A DNA stretch of 64,000 bases, taken from Fragum whitleyi (lineage: Eukaryota > Mollusca > Bivalvia > Cardiida > Cardiidae). The notes beneath the pieces were generated by a model, which was not told the DNA's origin, ran no database searches, and worked only from the letters and a program-made list of their open reading frames with translations. A program made the position numbers and the translations under genes. Position 1 is the stretch's first letter. Every line of letters starts with the position of its first letter. Shown here in pieces: positions 35,566 through 46,150 of the stretch. The stretch spans positions 57,989,020 through 58,053,019 of the forward strand of contig OX411548.1 of assembly GCA_948146395.1 (NCBI GenBank), in the 5' to 3' direction.

Positions 35566-36980
35566 ATAAACGATAAAAGGATTATTGACATCGTAATATT
35601 GACCACTTGAAATGGGGTCGGATCATGAAAAACATTTTTAAGCCTTAAACTTATTTAGGTCTGACAATTATTAAAATAATGCGTCGAGTAAATGTAAGCA
35701 GCTGAAAATCTGGTAGATTTTGTCAAGGTTGGCCGCTTGTGACGAGGCAACCGAATCGGACAACGCCAGTTACAGTATTTGAATACCAAATTTTTGAGAA
35801 AGGTATAGGTAAGGGCTTATGAACAATCAGTTATACCGATGGTTCAATGTCTTGATGTTTTGATCTCTAGTTTATATGGTCAGCCCTGCTATTGTCTCAA
35901 AAAGGGGGTGCCAATCATTGAAGCTTGATAAACCCTAGACAAATCTTAGCTAAAACAACAAACCTCGCGCGAGCCGGACAGCAATGAATTTGTCTTTTAT
36001 ATAAAATAAGAATTTTTAACATGGATTGTGTCTTTGGTAAAGAATTACCCTTTCTTTATGACTGAGGCGTTTTTATTGGTGTTAGTATATTTATTATAAT
36101 TAATGTACTACTATCAGCTAACGGCTGAAACATTATACAATTTTAACATTTCCATATAAGAGAAAATGGGAGATGAAAATCGAAATCACATTGTCAAAAA
36201 GTCGCATGTAAATGAATTAAGGACTCCGTAAATTTTGCTGTTATTATTATTATATATATTTACCATCTTCATTAGTTTCAGACCTTCACAAATTATTTTC
36301 CAAGCAGTCGAATTTTAATCTAAAAGAATGAACGAACGTAAATTCCACAAAAAGAAGTTGGTCATAAAAAGGACTTTTTCTGATTCAGCGTTGTATTCGC
36401 TCATACTTAAATGTAAGATACGTGATTCTTTGTCAGAAAAAAACTTTCCCTTCAAGATTCAATCTATTTTCAGAATTATATAATCTGCATTTGAGCCAGG
36501 AGCAAGTGATTTTCAAAATAGCGTTCGATCAATGATATAAATTGTCAGTCTGGCTCGCTAGGAATCTGTCCTTTATCCTGCCCCGTGTCCACGATATCAA
36601 AACCGTGCAAACTGTTTTAAGATAATATCCTGCTTTCCACGCAAGTGCCTGTGCTCTAAACAGCTTGCACCATTTTGCTCCATATACGCAAGGTCGGTTC
36701 CTGATAGAATAAGATAACTTTTATTGATAACTGTAAGGTCTCTTCAATTACTATTAAGCTCGTTATATGGAAAGAACGATGGAACCATCGAAAAGGCCTG
36801 TCTCACACAAAACACACGGCTTGTACGGTTGACCATCCTTGTAAACGGTAAATACAACCGAACAAACAGTAGCTTTATCCGAGTTACACTCGGGTCATTC
36901 GAGTGTATCCATGAAAACCGTGTATAATTTCTAAAAAAAATTAAAAATCTGACACGGGTATCAAGTCGGTGTTTGGTCAT
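35566..36980. other. unannotated stretch
   Basis: AT-rich; no gene or family recognised. From about 36780 it contains ACGGTT/CCGTGT words like those further right, so it may include the left edge of the subterminal-repeat-rich element. Confidence 0.35.
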
Positions 36981-37065
36981 ATAAGCGATCATGATTAATT
37001 GATTGAATAGAGTTTTACGCCACTTTCAACATTTTTTTAGTTATTTATTGGCGGCTGGAGCACCT

Positions 37066-37626
37066 AACAGTGGTTTGTTAGGTCATATTTGTAACAAATC
37101 ATATATGTAACACATTTGTTACGTACATGATCACATTCGTAACAGATAAAGTGTGTTACAAATGTGTTTGTCCGAAGGGAGAGACAGAGAGAGAAAGAGA
37201 GAGAGAAAGAGAGAGGACGTATGAAACAATGATTTTTTGCCTAAGGTACCAGTGCATCTCGAGCGTCCAGCAACATCCAAACAGCAAGAAAATTGATCTG
37301 CAGCTTGGAACTCAAGGCAAAACACACATCATATAGATCAGCCTGCGCATCTGCAGTAGTAGCAGATCAGTGAAAATTGATCAGGTGACAGCCTAGTGGC
37401 TTTAAGTTGGCAGACTAGCAGGCATGTGTAGTAATATGTACTGTTTTTAAATCAAAAATGTCCTGTGACATATGTGATTTCTTGTCATATCAAAAACCGA
37501 CATCGATCATATTCGTCACAAAATATGATTTCCGAGTCATATATGTAACACATGTTATATATGTAATCATATTTGTAACAGGTGTTACATATATGATTTG
37601 TTACAAATATGATCCAACAGTGGTTT
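37066..37626. mobile_element. 539-bp TIR element with 11-bp target-site duplication
   Basis: AACAGTGGTTT repeats exactly at 37066-37076 and 37616-37626, inside the SINE. The insert (37077-37615) has long terminal inverted repeats whose shared part starts TCATATTTGTAACAAATCAT and runs 31 bp. Near the ends the motif TGTNACA/ATATGAT recurs in alternating orientation. The middle holds a (GAGA)n tract and GCCTAGTGGCTTTAAGTTGG. A second copy begins at 63716. An 11-bp duplication with long TIRs would fit a MULE-like MITE, but no transposase is present, so the class is open. Confidence 0.85.
37175..37216. repeat. (GA)n microsatellite
   Basis: GGGAGAGACAGAGAGAGAAA and continuing AGAGAGAGAAAGAGAGAGGA inside the 539-bp element. 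The edge-cut copy at 63.7 kb stops before this part. Confidence 0.85.
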
Positions 37627-38499
37627 CTTGGTATTACTCTCACAAGTACTACTACCACATCCTTTCCTAGCCTCCAGCTGCTATCTCACATTGGTGTACG
37701 ATTATCAACCCATTGGTGAGAGACAAATAGTCGGAAAGAATGAGTGCCGCCGTCCGGGATCGAACCCCGGACCTCGAAATTGACAGTCTGACGCGCTACC
37801 AATAAGCGATCATGAAGGACAGAGAACGTGAGCGACCGTACTAGACCGTACTTCCGACCGTACATGAAGTCAATTCCACGAGTGGTCTCAACCGTGTCTA
37901 TATCGTATATAAATTGTATGGCAATCGTGTGAAATCGTTCTAAAGTCCTACATCCTACACGCGGATTTATACTCGAACGTCACACGATCCCCGGACGATT
38001 CACACGAGTGAACACACGGTTTTATACGATCGCTAAGCGGCCAATAAGGTTTCGCGGCTCATATACGAACTGTACACGGTAAAGTATGATCAGACACGCT
38101 CTCTGTATGTCTGTAAAAGCGATCGCGTATAAATATACACGTAACACCCCATTCAAACTGAAACTTGAGCTGCAAACTGACTTGAATTACAAAGCTTGGA
38201 TCGGAAAGGCTGAGAGGCCAGGGAGGCGGGGACTTGGTGGAGGTCCAGGTGGCTCTCAACAAAACAAAACAACCACCTGTTGCCAAAGTAAATCTGTAAA
38301 AGAACACCTTTAAAGGAAGAAGAAGAAGGTCCCAAAACGAATCTCCACCATGGACGATTCTCAAAGCAACAATACAAAGGCCATCAAGGCCCCCTAGCAA
38401 TTTAACCTATAAACCCTGTCGACCCTGATCTCATGTTAGATTAATTAATTAACAATTAACAATTAATGAAGCCAACCTTTCAAAAAGAATCACTTTATA

Positions 38500-38545
38500 T
38501 ATATAAAAAAAAAAAAAAAAACCCCCAAAAAAAAAAAAAAAACCC
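38500..38545. repeat. A/C homopolymer tract
   Basis: Two A runs of about 17 separated by CCCCC and ended by CCCC. Low complexity, prone to assembly error. Confidence 0.9.
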
Positions 38546-39100
38546 CACGAATGTGTGCTACTTCATGCATTACTCGAACAAAAGTCGGTGAGGCTTGGTC
38601 ACATTTACGTTAATTAACATGGTTAGCCGTAGTTATGCATCATCGTAGTCAGCCGTAAATATACGTAGCTCAGCATATACTGCGCAGTAAGTCGAAGTTA
38701 GCCATACTTACGCGTAGTGAGTAAGGTAGTACAAACTCGTAAGTTTGACCGTAGTGTCTTGGATACTTTAAAATATGTTCAAAAGTCTATTCACGGTATA
38801 TTACGTTATTTTGTCCCTAATTTGGTCGTACTATCACAGTAGTTGATCCCTGCTTATCCGTAAATTAACCGTAGTAGCACGTTATGATATCGTAAACGTT
38901 TGTCCCCATACTACGGTTAACCAAGGTTGAACTAGCGATTCACTACTCTTGCAGTACGTGTGTCTTATTTTTGTCTACGGTTAGGTAGGGAAAAAGTACG
39001 TTAAAAAAATCGCGGTCACATTTCACGTTAGAAACATAATCTCGACGTAGTGAAAGAACGCCGCACTACAACGTACCCTACCGTAGACTGCGTAGTTTAA

Positions 39101-40401
39101 GGTAACTGCGGACACATAGAAGGCCATTTAATGTCCAAATTTTAAATTGTCTGCATATAATGCCTAACGCGATGAAACTGAACTTTGAAATATCCGCTTT
39201 CATATTTCGGTCATAAAAAGGGATTTCATAACGTAGGGTTGACGTCATGACGTCATCAAGGGGCCGACCCCTTTTTTAGGAACCGAAAACAGTAATTGTT
39301 TATTATTTTCTGAAATAATTAATCGATTTTTATCCCGAAAACGCCATTTGCTTCGTATTAAGACGCTCGATGCTATGTTTTTATTGATATGAAGAAATAA
39401 ATGTAAAAAATACAATAAACTGTAACGTATTGAATGATAATGTATTCTGCGTTGCTGTTTTTGAGTACAGTTACTGAAAATGTTGCCTTTTTTCTCGAAA
39501 ATTGGTCCGGTGACCTATGCTGAAATTTAATTATGTTGCTGCCAAACCATTTCGCTGAAGATTTTTGAAATAAAAAACATGTGTCTTCGGGTTAGAAATC
39601 TTGTAAAATTCGATTCCGCGAAGATATGCCAAATCAAAGGATACTTCAACGTCGCGTCAAAAGTTCACAAAAGCTGTCTTTTTAAATGGATGAAAAATTA
39701 AATTAATCTTTGTATTTCTTAAAAACTCATTCATATTTGATACTTCTGAATCCCGTATTTTACAATAAACCTAAATTTAAGATATTTTAGAATGCGTTAT
39801 TACACAGAGATTGGCACCAAATAAGCATAGTACCATAGATGGTTTTGGTGCGACGTCAAATTCGGCGAAAAAAATTGCAACAACAATCGAATTTTATAAA
39901 CAATCTAACCCGAAGACATATCATTATTATTTGATAAATGCAAAGATCATTCTTTTCCCTACAAAATAACAAAAAATCAGCATTGGTCACCGGGCAAAAT
40001 TTTGAGAAATTTCTATTTATTTTCAAAAAAAAAAAAAAAAAAATGAAATAAAAAAGGAACGTCAAATCTTAAAAATCGCGGAATAGATAGCGATTAGGGC
40101 CCGTTTTTCTAATTGATTGTGCATGTAAATTAAACGACTAGCTCAGGCGTTCTTGGACTTTCTAAATGAAACCTTTTTCATAAAAATCCACAGCTTAATT
40201 CAGAAAATATTCGCAAATAATGATTTTGGCGGGTCCAAAAGGGGTTGGCCCCTTAATGACGTCACGACGTCAAATGTACGAGCTTCAGACCCTTTTCACT
40301 GTGTGTTAGCTAATTCCCGCACTCCAAATATAAATCTCAGCAATAATTGTGAGATTTTAAGAAAGTCGAAATTTCGACCATTTTATCTGTCCGCAGTTAC
40401 C
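39101..40401. mobile_element. 1.3-kb foldback MITE, PIF/Harbinger-like (TAA target)
   Basis: Ends are GGTAACTGCGGACA (39101) and its exact complement (to 40401), with TAA directly outside at 39098-39100 and 40402-40404, the PIF/Harbinger target signature. Inversion continues inward: GACGTCATGACGTCATCAAG plus GGGCCGACCCC (39241-39272) pairs with 40232-40262, and GTCTTCGGGTTAGA (39585-39598) pairs with 39906-39919. No coding region; the strand is a long imperfect hairpin. Confidence 0.8.
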
Positions 40402-41380
40402 TAAAACTAGTCGCCCGTGGACTGAACGTTCCTCTACCGTAGTAGTCGCACAAATCTTGGGCATGTTCAAAATCCTACGGTGAAAAAGGATTTTCTGTCG
40501 TAGTTTGAATGTAGTTCGACGTAGTAAGATCTTGTTGAACCGTACTCTTGTCGAATTAAAACGTATCGTTTACCCTAGTTCACCGTACAAACCGTTTAAT
40601 AAACATCTGTCAAAGTTAATGCTACGACCAAGCAAGGTAACACTGGGGTTGGACTACGTTCACAGTACGAATAGAATCGGTGAAATTAACAAAATCTTAT
40701 CATGAAGTGCACGTGAATTCAATGGTTTGAAACTCGAGTGTTTTTACAACAAATTAATTATAATACCCGCAGGTGACTGAAAGAAATGCTACGTTTTAAA
40801 CCGTGTGATATATTTAAAGATCGTGATTCTTATCTATAGAATGTCAAACAAGATAAATAACAGGGCTTGGGAAATAAATAAATGGCGATTTTACATTAAT
40901 TAAAATTAATAATTTATCTTATTAAACCTCTTATTATTACGCAGTTCTTCGTAGTTGTTTCTACTTGCACGTACTTCAACTTTTTACCATTATCGTATAT
41001 ATTATTTTCATTTTTAATATTCTATCAGATTATTTTAATACACCTCTTTGTATCAATGTAAGGTCAACAGAGCTTTTCATTTGACCTTTAATCGTATTAG
41101 TGACACGGCTTTCCTAAGGTAAAATGGTGCACGACTTGCTGCGATAATTGTCGTAAAGGTGATCATAGCTTATGTCCGGCGTTTCGAGTAAAAGTCGTTT
41201 TCAATCGTACTTGACCGTAACACATCGTGCTAGACCGTATTAAGAACCATACAATCGTATGGAAATCGTTTGAAAATTTAAACCTAGACAACCTTTACTT
41301 GACCGAGTATATCCGTGATTTATTCGTTTGATCCAGAATTAACAGATCGTTGGTTTCACTCTAAAAGACGGTCACTAATC

Positions 41381-43765
41381 CCTCTCATTCATTGCTAAAT
41401 GCTATGTAAGAAAATTAAGAGGATGAACTTCCTACGATGCATAAGCGGAACTTTTTTTTGTAACAATTGATTCACCGTTAAGTTTTTAACAAGTTGTGAG
41501 TGTTTTTTTTTTAATTGGAGAATGTTATTCTATTGGGAATCAATCACACTTATAATCTCCTGAAAGTGTCCCACGCCTTTCTAATTTGTCTAACATATGT
41601 GACTAGATTTTTAATTTGATGATATGTGGTAAATTTTGATTTGTTAAAGTAAGTTTTCAAATTAATTGAAACATTCTATGGAGTACGCAAGACACTAAAA
41701 TACAAGACACTACAATAAATTTAATGACACAAACCTATCTATAGAAAAATATGGATAATTTATCGAAGGGATATAATAGAACATGTCACATTTACCTCCA
41801 TGTAATTTTAAAAAATATATTCGATTAAATTGCGAAATATTTACCTTGTCAATACAACGATGTTCTGAACGGAAGATATTTAATCATGAAAACTCCTTTC
41901 AAGAGACAAGGGCCGTTACGGGTTTCCGTGGCGAACGATATTGTTCTAACATAAATTCGCACACGCTTTAGTTGTGAAGATTGCTCTATCCAGGTAAAAT
42001 ATCGGAGCTTGTTCTGCGTCTAGGATGAGGATAAGCAAGACCCCAGGATTGGTTCCGTGCATCACAAAGTTAAGATTGTCTCTCAAATTAGGGGTACTTG
42101 ATTAAACGTCATTCATCTGAACACACGGTAATTTCGAATAGATATAAGAAACTTCGGATTGGAGCATCATTAAATTGACAAGTTGAATGATTTCGGAATG
42201 ATTTGGAATGTAATTTATTGAGTAGGAAGAGCGAGTTTTTTTTTTATTATTTTTTTAGAGAACATCGCTCATTCCGTTTCATTAATTGGAATGTGCGACA
42301 TCAAGGTACAGCCCCGAGGTGAATCCATTATTTCTGTATAGGTTATTTGATTGAAATTATGAACGAAAAATAAAACAATTAGCCACTAAATACCTTTGAT
42401 GCAATTTACGTATTATTCTTGACATATATGTGTGTGTGTTTTGATTGACCAATTTGGCACTGCCTATTTACGCTTGCAAATTAAATCCTAGAATGGTATA
42501 TGCTATCGTATAAAGGACATCGACCACAAATCCCTGCAGATAATCGAACTGGTCTTGAGAGATATCATCCTATACCCGACGCTGGAAGTTTGCAATGGAG
42601 TGGATTAAAGGGTTTAAACGATATTTTCAAGTTTCAATCGACATTTTGGGTGACTTTTATTACTATTCTTATTATTTGACAAATTCACTAAGGTCTTATA
42701 CATACAGAATACGAGGGCGTCCAGTCTAGACAATTAACTCACGGAAATGAAGTAACTGAATCGATCCAGCGTAGAGTGTACACGCAACTAATGAAATCCA
42801 GCGGACTAGAAGCGTTTCCGATTGGTAATAAAGACGCCACGAGAGAGACGAAACAATATATAGCTTTTTATCATTTTCGTTCACTGGATTTCCAAGTGCC
42901 TCGTGTAGTAATTTCTTTTTTTGTGGACGTTTACGTTAACAAGTGTTACCGCGTAAGAAAAATCTAGTCAGATGTTAATAGCTTTTAAAAAAAGGTAATG
43001 CTAACTAAGGTTTAATTTACTCATTTACAAGCATTGTATCCGTCTGACATATGTGCGTTTTGAAAAGGGCGTGAAACAAGGATTCTACATAATTTGTTGA
43101 AACCGCACAGACATCATTTGAATGCGAAATCATATACAATTCTGAGGTCGAGTGAATAATTTGTCTTTTGTTTCCCCATTGTCTATGAAATCTTCGTGAA
43201 TCAAATTGAAAGAATGGTAACCTCCACTGAAACTACTACGTGTTTAGGTTATGTAAATACCTGTGTAACAGTGTAACGTGCCCCCCTGGGTAACGTGTCC
43301 CCGGGGACAGCTAACCCCGTGGTGACCTGTCCCCCCTTAAAAACACTATTTCTTATTAAAATTTTTATTCATACTCTTTGTATAACTCTAAATCAATTAA
43401 AAAAAAACATATAAAAAGTGTATCTGTATTTTGAGTGTTTTGCAATTCTTCAAACCAATATATATATTTATACATATATATCAAGATTGACTATATAATA
43501 ATGAAAATATACCTGTCCCCCTTTTCAAAATGCCTTTTCCATTAAAGATACCACCTTCCAGTCATATTTTTTATCTAAAAGATATTCCTAAAAAAATCCT
43601 CAATGGATATGTATGTTTTGTAAAAAAAATGTTCCCTTTTAAAGAAAGATCTTAGCACTTGAATTTTGTTTATAATAACATCATTTCAATTTTTTCAGTG
43701 TCCGTTGTTTCTCATAAGTGAATAATTTTTAATGTAAAAACAGTTATGGTATAATTGAGACTATA
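41381..43765. other. unannotated AT-rich stretch
   Basis: No gene seen. At 43265-43335 a C/G-rich patch (two GTAACGTG words followed by C runs, CCCCGGGG) stands out in AT-rich DNA. A short (TG)n lies near 42427-42440. Confidence 0.4.
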
Positions 43766-43920
43766 AAGCTGCGTTCACATAGAAGTATACGGTATACTAT
43801 TTACGGTATTCGCTTTACGCTATACGGGCACGGCGGTTCACATTGGCAGCACGAGCATTCAATGCGTTCCTTTCGTGGGTATGATTGATAAACTAAAGAA
43901 GTAGATTTGTCTATTTTATT
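43766..43920 (-). mobile_element. half copy of Harbinger-derived element T1
   Basis: Starts after TAA with AGCTGCGTTCACATAGAAGT, then ACGGTATTCGC and CTATACGGGCACGGCGGTTC. It is the reverse of the right end of the T1 copies at 44172-45079 and 45081-45932. It joins directly to a SINE. Confidence 0.65.
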
Positions 43921-44171
43921 ACAGTTAGTAACACCTTGAAGTTGAAATTCACCTGGAACAAAACTATTCTGAACCGCTCTCTCAGCGTTCCATTCAATGC
44001 CCTGGGTTCGATTCCTGACGGCGGCACTCGTCGTTTGGTATTTTTTGTCTCCCGTCTATAGGTTGATAATCGTAGACCTAGGTCAAATAGCAGATGGGGG
44101 ATAGGAAAAGACCAGGATTTAAATGTAGTTGCTCCAGCAACCGCGATATGACTGAAATGTATTGTTGAAAC
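43920..44171 (+). mobile_element. SINE, sense orientation
   Basis: GGTTCGATTCCTGACGGCGG (B-box region, about 44006), GTTGATAATCGTAGACCTAG, GCAACCGCGATATGACTGAA and TGTTGAAAC in family order. The upstream CAGTTAGTAACACC...GCTCTCTCAGCGTTCC is also present at 56680-56755, so both loci carry the same SINE subfamily inside T1 sequence. Confidence 0.75.
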
Positions 44172-45079
44172 CTGAGTATTCGGGTATACGGTGCACGTTT
44201 CTGAGGGTACGCGAATAGCTGAGATCAAACACTGGTTTCCTTATACCGGGTCACATACGAGGGCAATATTCGTAAAGATCGTATAGTAGCGTATAGTATA
44301 GTATAGCGGTAATCGTACGTGTTCGATTTTCGTTCAGCGTGCAGCGTGAGGCAATTTGTTTTGCTTGTCTTAATTTAGATTGTCAGAAGATAATTGGTGT
44401 TCGGATTGAAAGGTTATTTCTTTTTATATACGAACCATATATTTATACCCAACTAAACTAAATTCTAAAAGGGTTATGTTGTCCTTTCGTCCGTCAGTAA
44501 ATGCGTTCGTTCTTCCCTGTTCTGTATGTCTGTGCAAAGTGGTAGTTCTATGTCTCCGATAAATGGGGCATATAGTTTTACATATTTTATCCTGGTTGAA
44601 TTGGTTTTCTGCATTTGCTTCACTCACCTGATTGTTAGAGCAAGCTTTCCTTCTCATGGTGTTGGCTACCTCCAGTTCGAACCTATGGGGCGGAGGTGGG
44701 GTAATATATGATCTCTAAAACCCTTGTAACTTTGGTATGACGTGCGCTTATAATTAAAGAACACTGTCTCATCAGGGTGATCCATCAGGCTATGGGAAGT
44801 TATGTGGAATTTACCCAACACAGGCTGCAGTTCATAAAGCTGTCTTACCCAAGTGTTCCTTTTTCCCTAGCTGTTTCCGCCTCCTCCTCGACCAATAAAA
44901 GTACTGTCAAATCTTCTTCTTCCGAAGAATCCATTCTTCACGTACTCAAGATAGTAACGCATTGAATCCACGTGCTATCTATGTGAACCACCGTGCCCGG
45001 TATAGCGTACAGCAAATACCGAATACCGTATACAGTATACATTAAACCGTATTCCGTATACTTCTATATGAACTCAGCC
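44172..45079 (-). mobile_element. Harbinger-derived element T1a
   Basis: From CTGAGTATTCGGGTATACGG to GTATACTTCTATATGAACTC + AGCC, directly followed by TAA. The left terminus is shortened by about 17 bp compared with T1b. The minus strand carries the start of a transposase-like frame (44845-44934). GATCGTATAGTAGCGTATAG and similar words are subterminal repeats. About 350 bp more interior than T1b. Confidence 0.7.
44845..44934 (-). pseudogene. transposase N-terminal remnant in T1a
   Basis: ATG at 44934 gives a 29-codon peptide starting MDSSEEEDLTVLLLVEEEAE and ending TAREKGTLG, stop at 44845. A Ser/Glu-rich start, hydrophobic LLL and a second acidic run are typical of the very N-terminus of animal PIF/Harbinger transposases. 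The WVH-type motif and catalytic region are absent, so it is only the start of the gene. Confidence 0.5.
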
Positions 45080-45091
45080 TAAGGCTGAGTT

Positions 45092-45388
45092 AACATAGAA
45101 GTTTGTTTTGATTTGAATTGGGGTTTTACGTCGCTTTCAACAATCTTTCAGTTATATCGCGACGACTGGAGCACCTAACGATGGATTCCTGGTATTGCTC
45201 ACACCAGTACTACCACCACATCCCATTACTAGCCTCCAGTTGCTATTCCACATAGGTTTACGATTATCTACCCATTGGCGGAAGACAAATATCGGAAAGG
45301 ATAAGTGCCGCGGCCGGGGATCGAACCCGTGCGAATATAGACCCCTGGATTAGAAGTCCAGCGCGCTACCGCGGCTAAACATAGAAGT
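45092..45388 (-). mobile_element. full-length SINE with 11-bp target-site duplication
   Basis: AACATAGAAGT repeats at 45092-45102 and 45378-45388, duplicating part of the T1b TIR. The SINE (45103-45377, 275 bp) in sense orientation (minus strand) starts with a tRNA-like head: GCCGCGG pairs with CCGCGGC, an anticodon-type stem CTGGA-CTTCTAA-TCCAG (45345-45361, anticodon TCT, Arg-like) and B-box GGGTTCGATCCCCGG. The D arm is incomplete, so it is not a functional tRNA. The body ends with GGCGCCGCGATATAAC-like module, GACGTAAAACCCC and an AAT-rich tail. Best reference copy of the family in this window; resembles V-SINE/RUDI of molluscs. Confidence 0.9.
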
Positions 45389-45659
45389 AGACTATTCGGG
45401 TATACGATGCACGTTTCTGAGGGCACGCGAATAGCTGAGATCAAACACTATGATTTCCTTCTACCGGGTCACATAAAAGGGCATTATTCAAAAAGATCGT
45501 ATAGTAGCGTATATTTGCGTATAGTATATTATAGTGGTTATCGTACGTGTTCGATTTAAGTTCTGCGTGCAGCGTAAGGCAACTTGGTTTGCTTGTCTTA
45601 CTTTAGATTGTAAGAAGATATTACGTGTTCGGATTGAAAGGTAAATGCTTTTTATTTAA

Positions 45660-45794
45660 GAACCATTTATACCCCACTAAACTAAATTCTAAAAGGGACA
45701 TTCTGTCCTTATGTTGTCCATTTATTTTAGCTGTTTCCGACTCCTCCTCGGCTAATTAAAGTAAAGCTAAATCTTCTTCTGAAGAAAAATCCAT
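45660..45794 (-). pseudogene. transposase N-terminal remnant in T1b
   Basis: ATG at 45794 gives MDFSSEEDLALL then TAA at 45756-45758, where T1a has an open codon. The same frame continues LAEEESETAKINGQHKDRMS and LLEFSLVGYKWFLNKKH. This is homologous to the T1a peptide, with a nonsense mutation at codon 13. Confidence 0.5.
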
Positions 45795-45944
45795 TTTTAC
45801 GTACTCACGAAAGGAACGTAGGGAATCCACGCGCTGACTATGTGAACCGCAGTTCCCCGTATAGCGTATAGCAAAAACCGAATACCGTATACAGTATACC
45901 GTATACCGTATACTTCTATGTGAACTCAGTCTAATGTAAACTGG

Positions 45945-46150
45945 GGCCGTATTCACCAACGCATTTTGCATCAATTTAGCACACTAAATCCCAAGAATAA
46001 AGAATTTAGAATTTAGTACGTATTCACCAACCCATTCTAAATTGCGTTGGTGAATACGCACTTTAGTCTATTCTTGGGAAAGTCCAGACTTGGCAATTTA
46101 GTCTAGACTAAATTCTAAAATTTAGAATGGGTTGGTGAATACGACCCCTG
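45945..46150. mobile_element. ~205-bp MITE with TIRs
   Basis: Ends TGGGGCCGTATTCACCAACG and, reverse complemented, CAGGGGTCGTATTCACCAAC. In the middle the terminus occurs again as an inverted pair (GTATTCACCAACCCA and GTTGGTGAATACG, 46019-46062). AATTTAGTCTAGACTAAATT (46098-46117) is a 20-bp perfect palindrome. Non-coding. Class unresolved. Confidence 0.8.

Larger units (their letters stand above)
36981..37815 (-). mobile_element. full SINE with 14-bp target-site duplication, split by a TIR element
   Basis: ATAAGCGATCATGA repeats exactly at 36981-36994 and 37802-37815 around the SINE. Reading the minus strand, the head has TTGGTAGCGCGTCAGAC (A-box region) and GGGGTTCGATCCCGG (B-box). Then come the middle (GTTGATAATCGTACACC), the GCCAATAAATAAC module equivalent to GCCGCGATATAAC, GGCGTAAAACTC, and a (ATCA)-like tail. 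Without the 539-bp insertion and its duplication the SINE is about 257 bp. Confidence 0.9.
37816..41380. mobile_element. subterminal-repeat-rich DNA element (nested, edges unresolved)
   Basis: Left (37835-38110) and right (41165-41350) zones share ACTAGACCGTA / GCTAGACCGTATT, AATCGTATGG / TTGTATGGCAATCGT and CGTACTT words. A second set based on CCGTAGT / CGTAGT (38600-39100 and 40402-40690) flanks a 1.3 kb foldback. Dense short subterminal repeats suggest a DNA transposon, perhaps two nested ones. A non-coding A/C-rich tract lies at 38500-38545. At 38200-38400 a plus-strand frame reads ALNKTKQPPVAKVNL and, after a stop, KNTFKGRRRRSQNESPPWTI; it may be a decayed element ORF. Confidence 0.45.
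45081..45932 (-). mobile_element. Harbinger-derived element T1b
   Basis: Left end GGCTGAGTTAACATAGAAGT and right end, reverse complemented, GACTGAGTTCACATAGAAGT + ATACGG. TAA lies at both outer edges (45080-45082 and 45932-45934 within one base), as in PIF/Harbinger. It carries a SINE in its left TIR (45103-45377); without it the element is about 566 bp. It abuts T1a head to tail across a single shared TAA. Confidence 0.8.

Noticed and set aside
37745..37801. tRNA gene on the minus strand with GGGGTTCGATCCCGG
   Set aside because: It is the head of a SINE bounded by 14-bp duplications; no complete cloverleaf.
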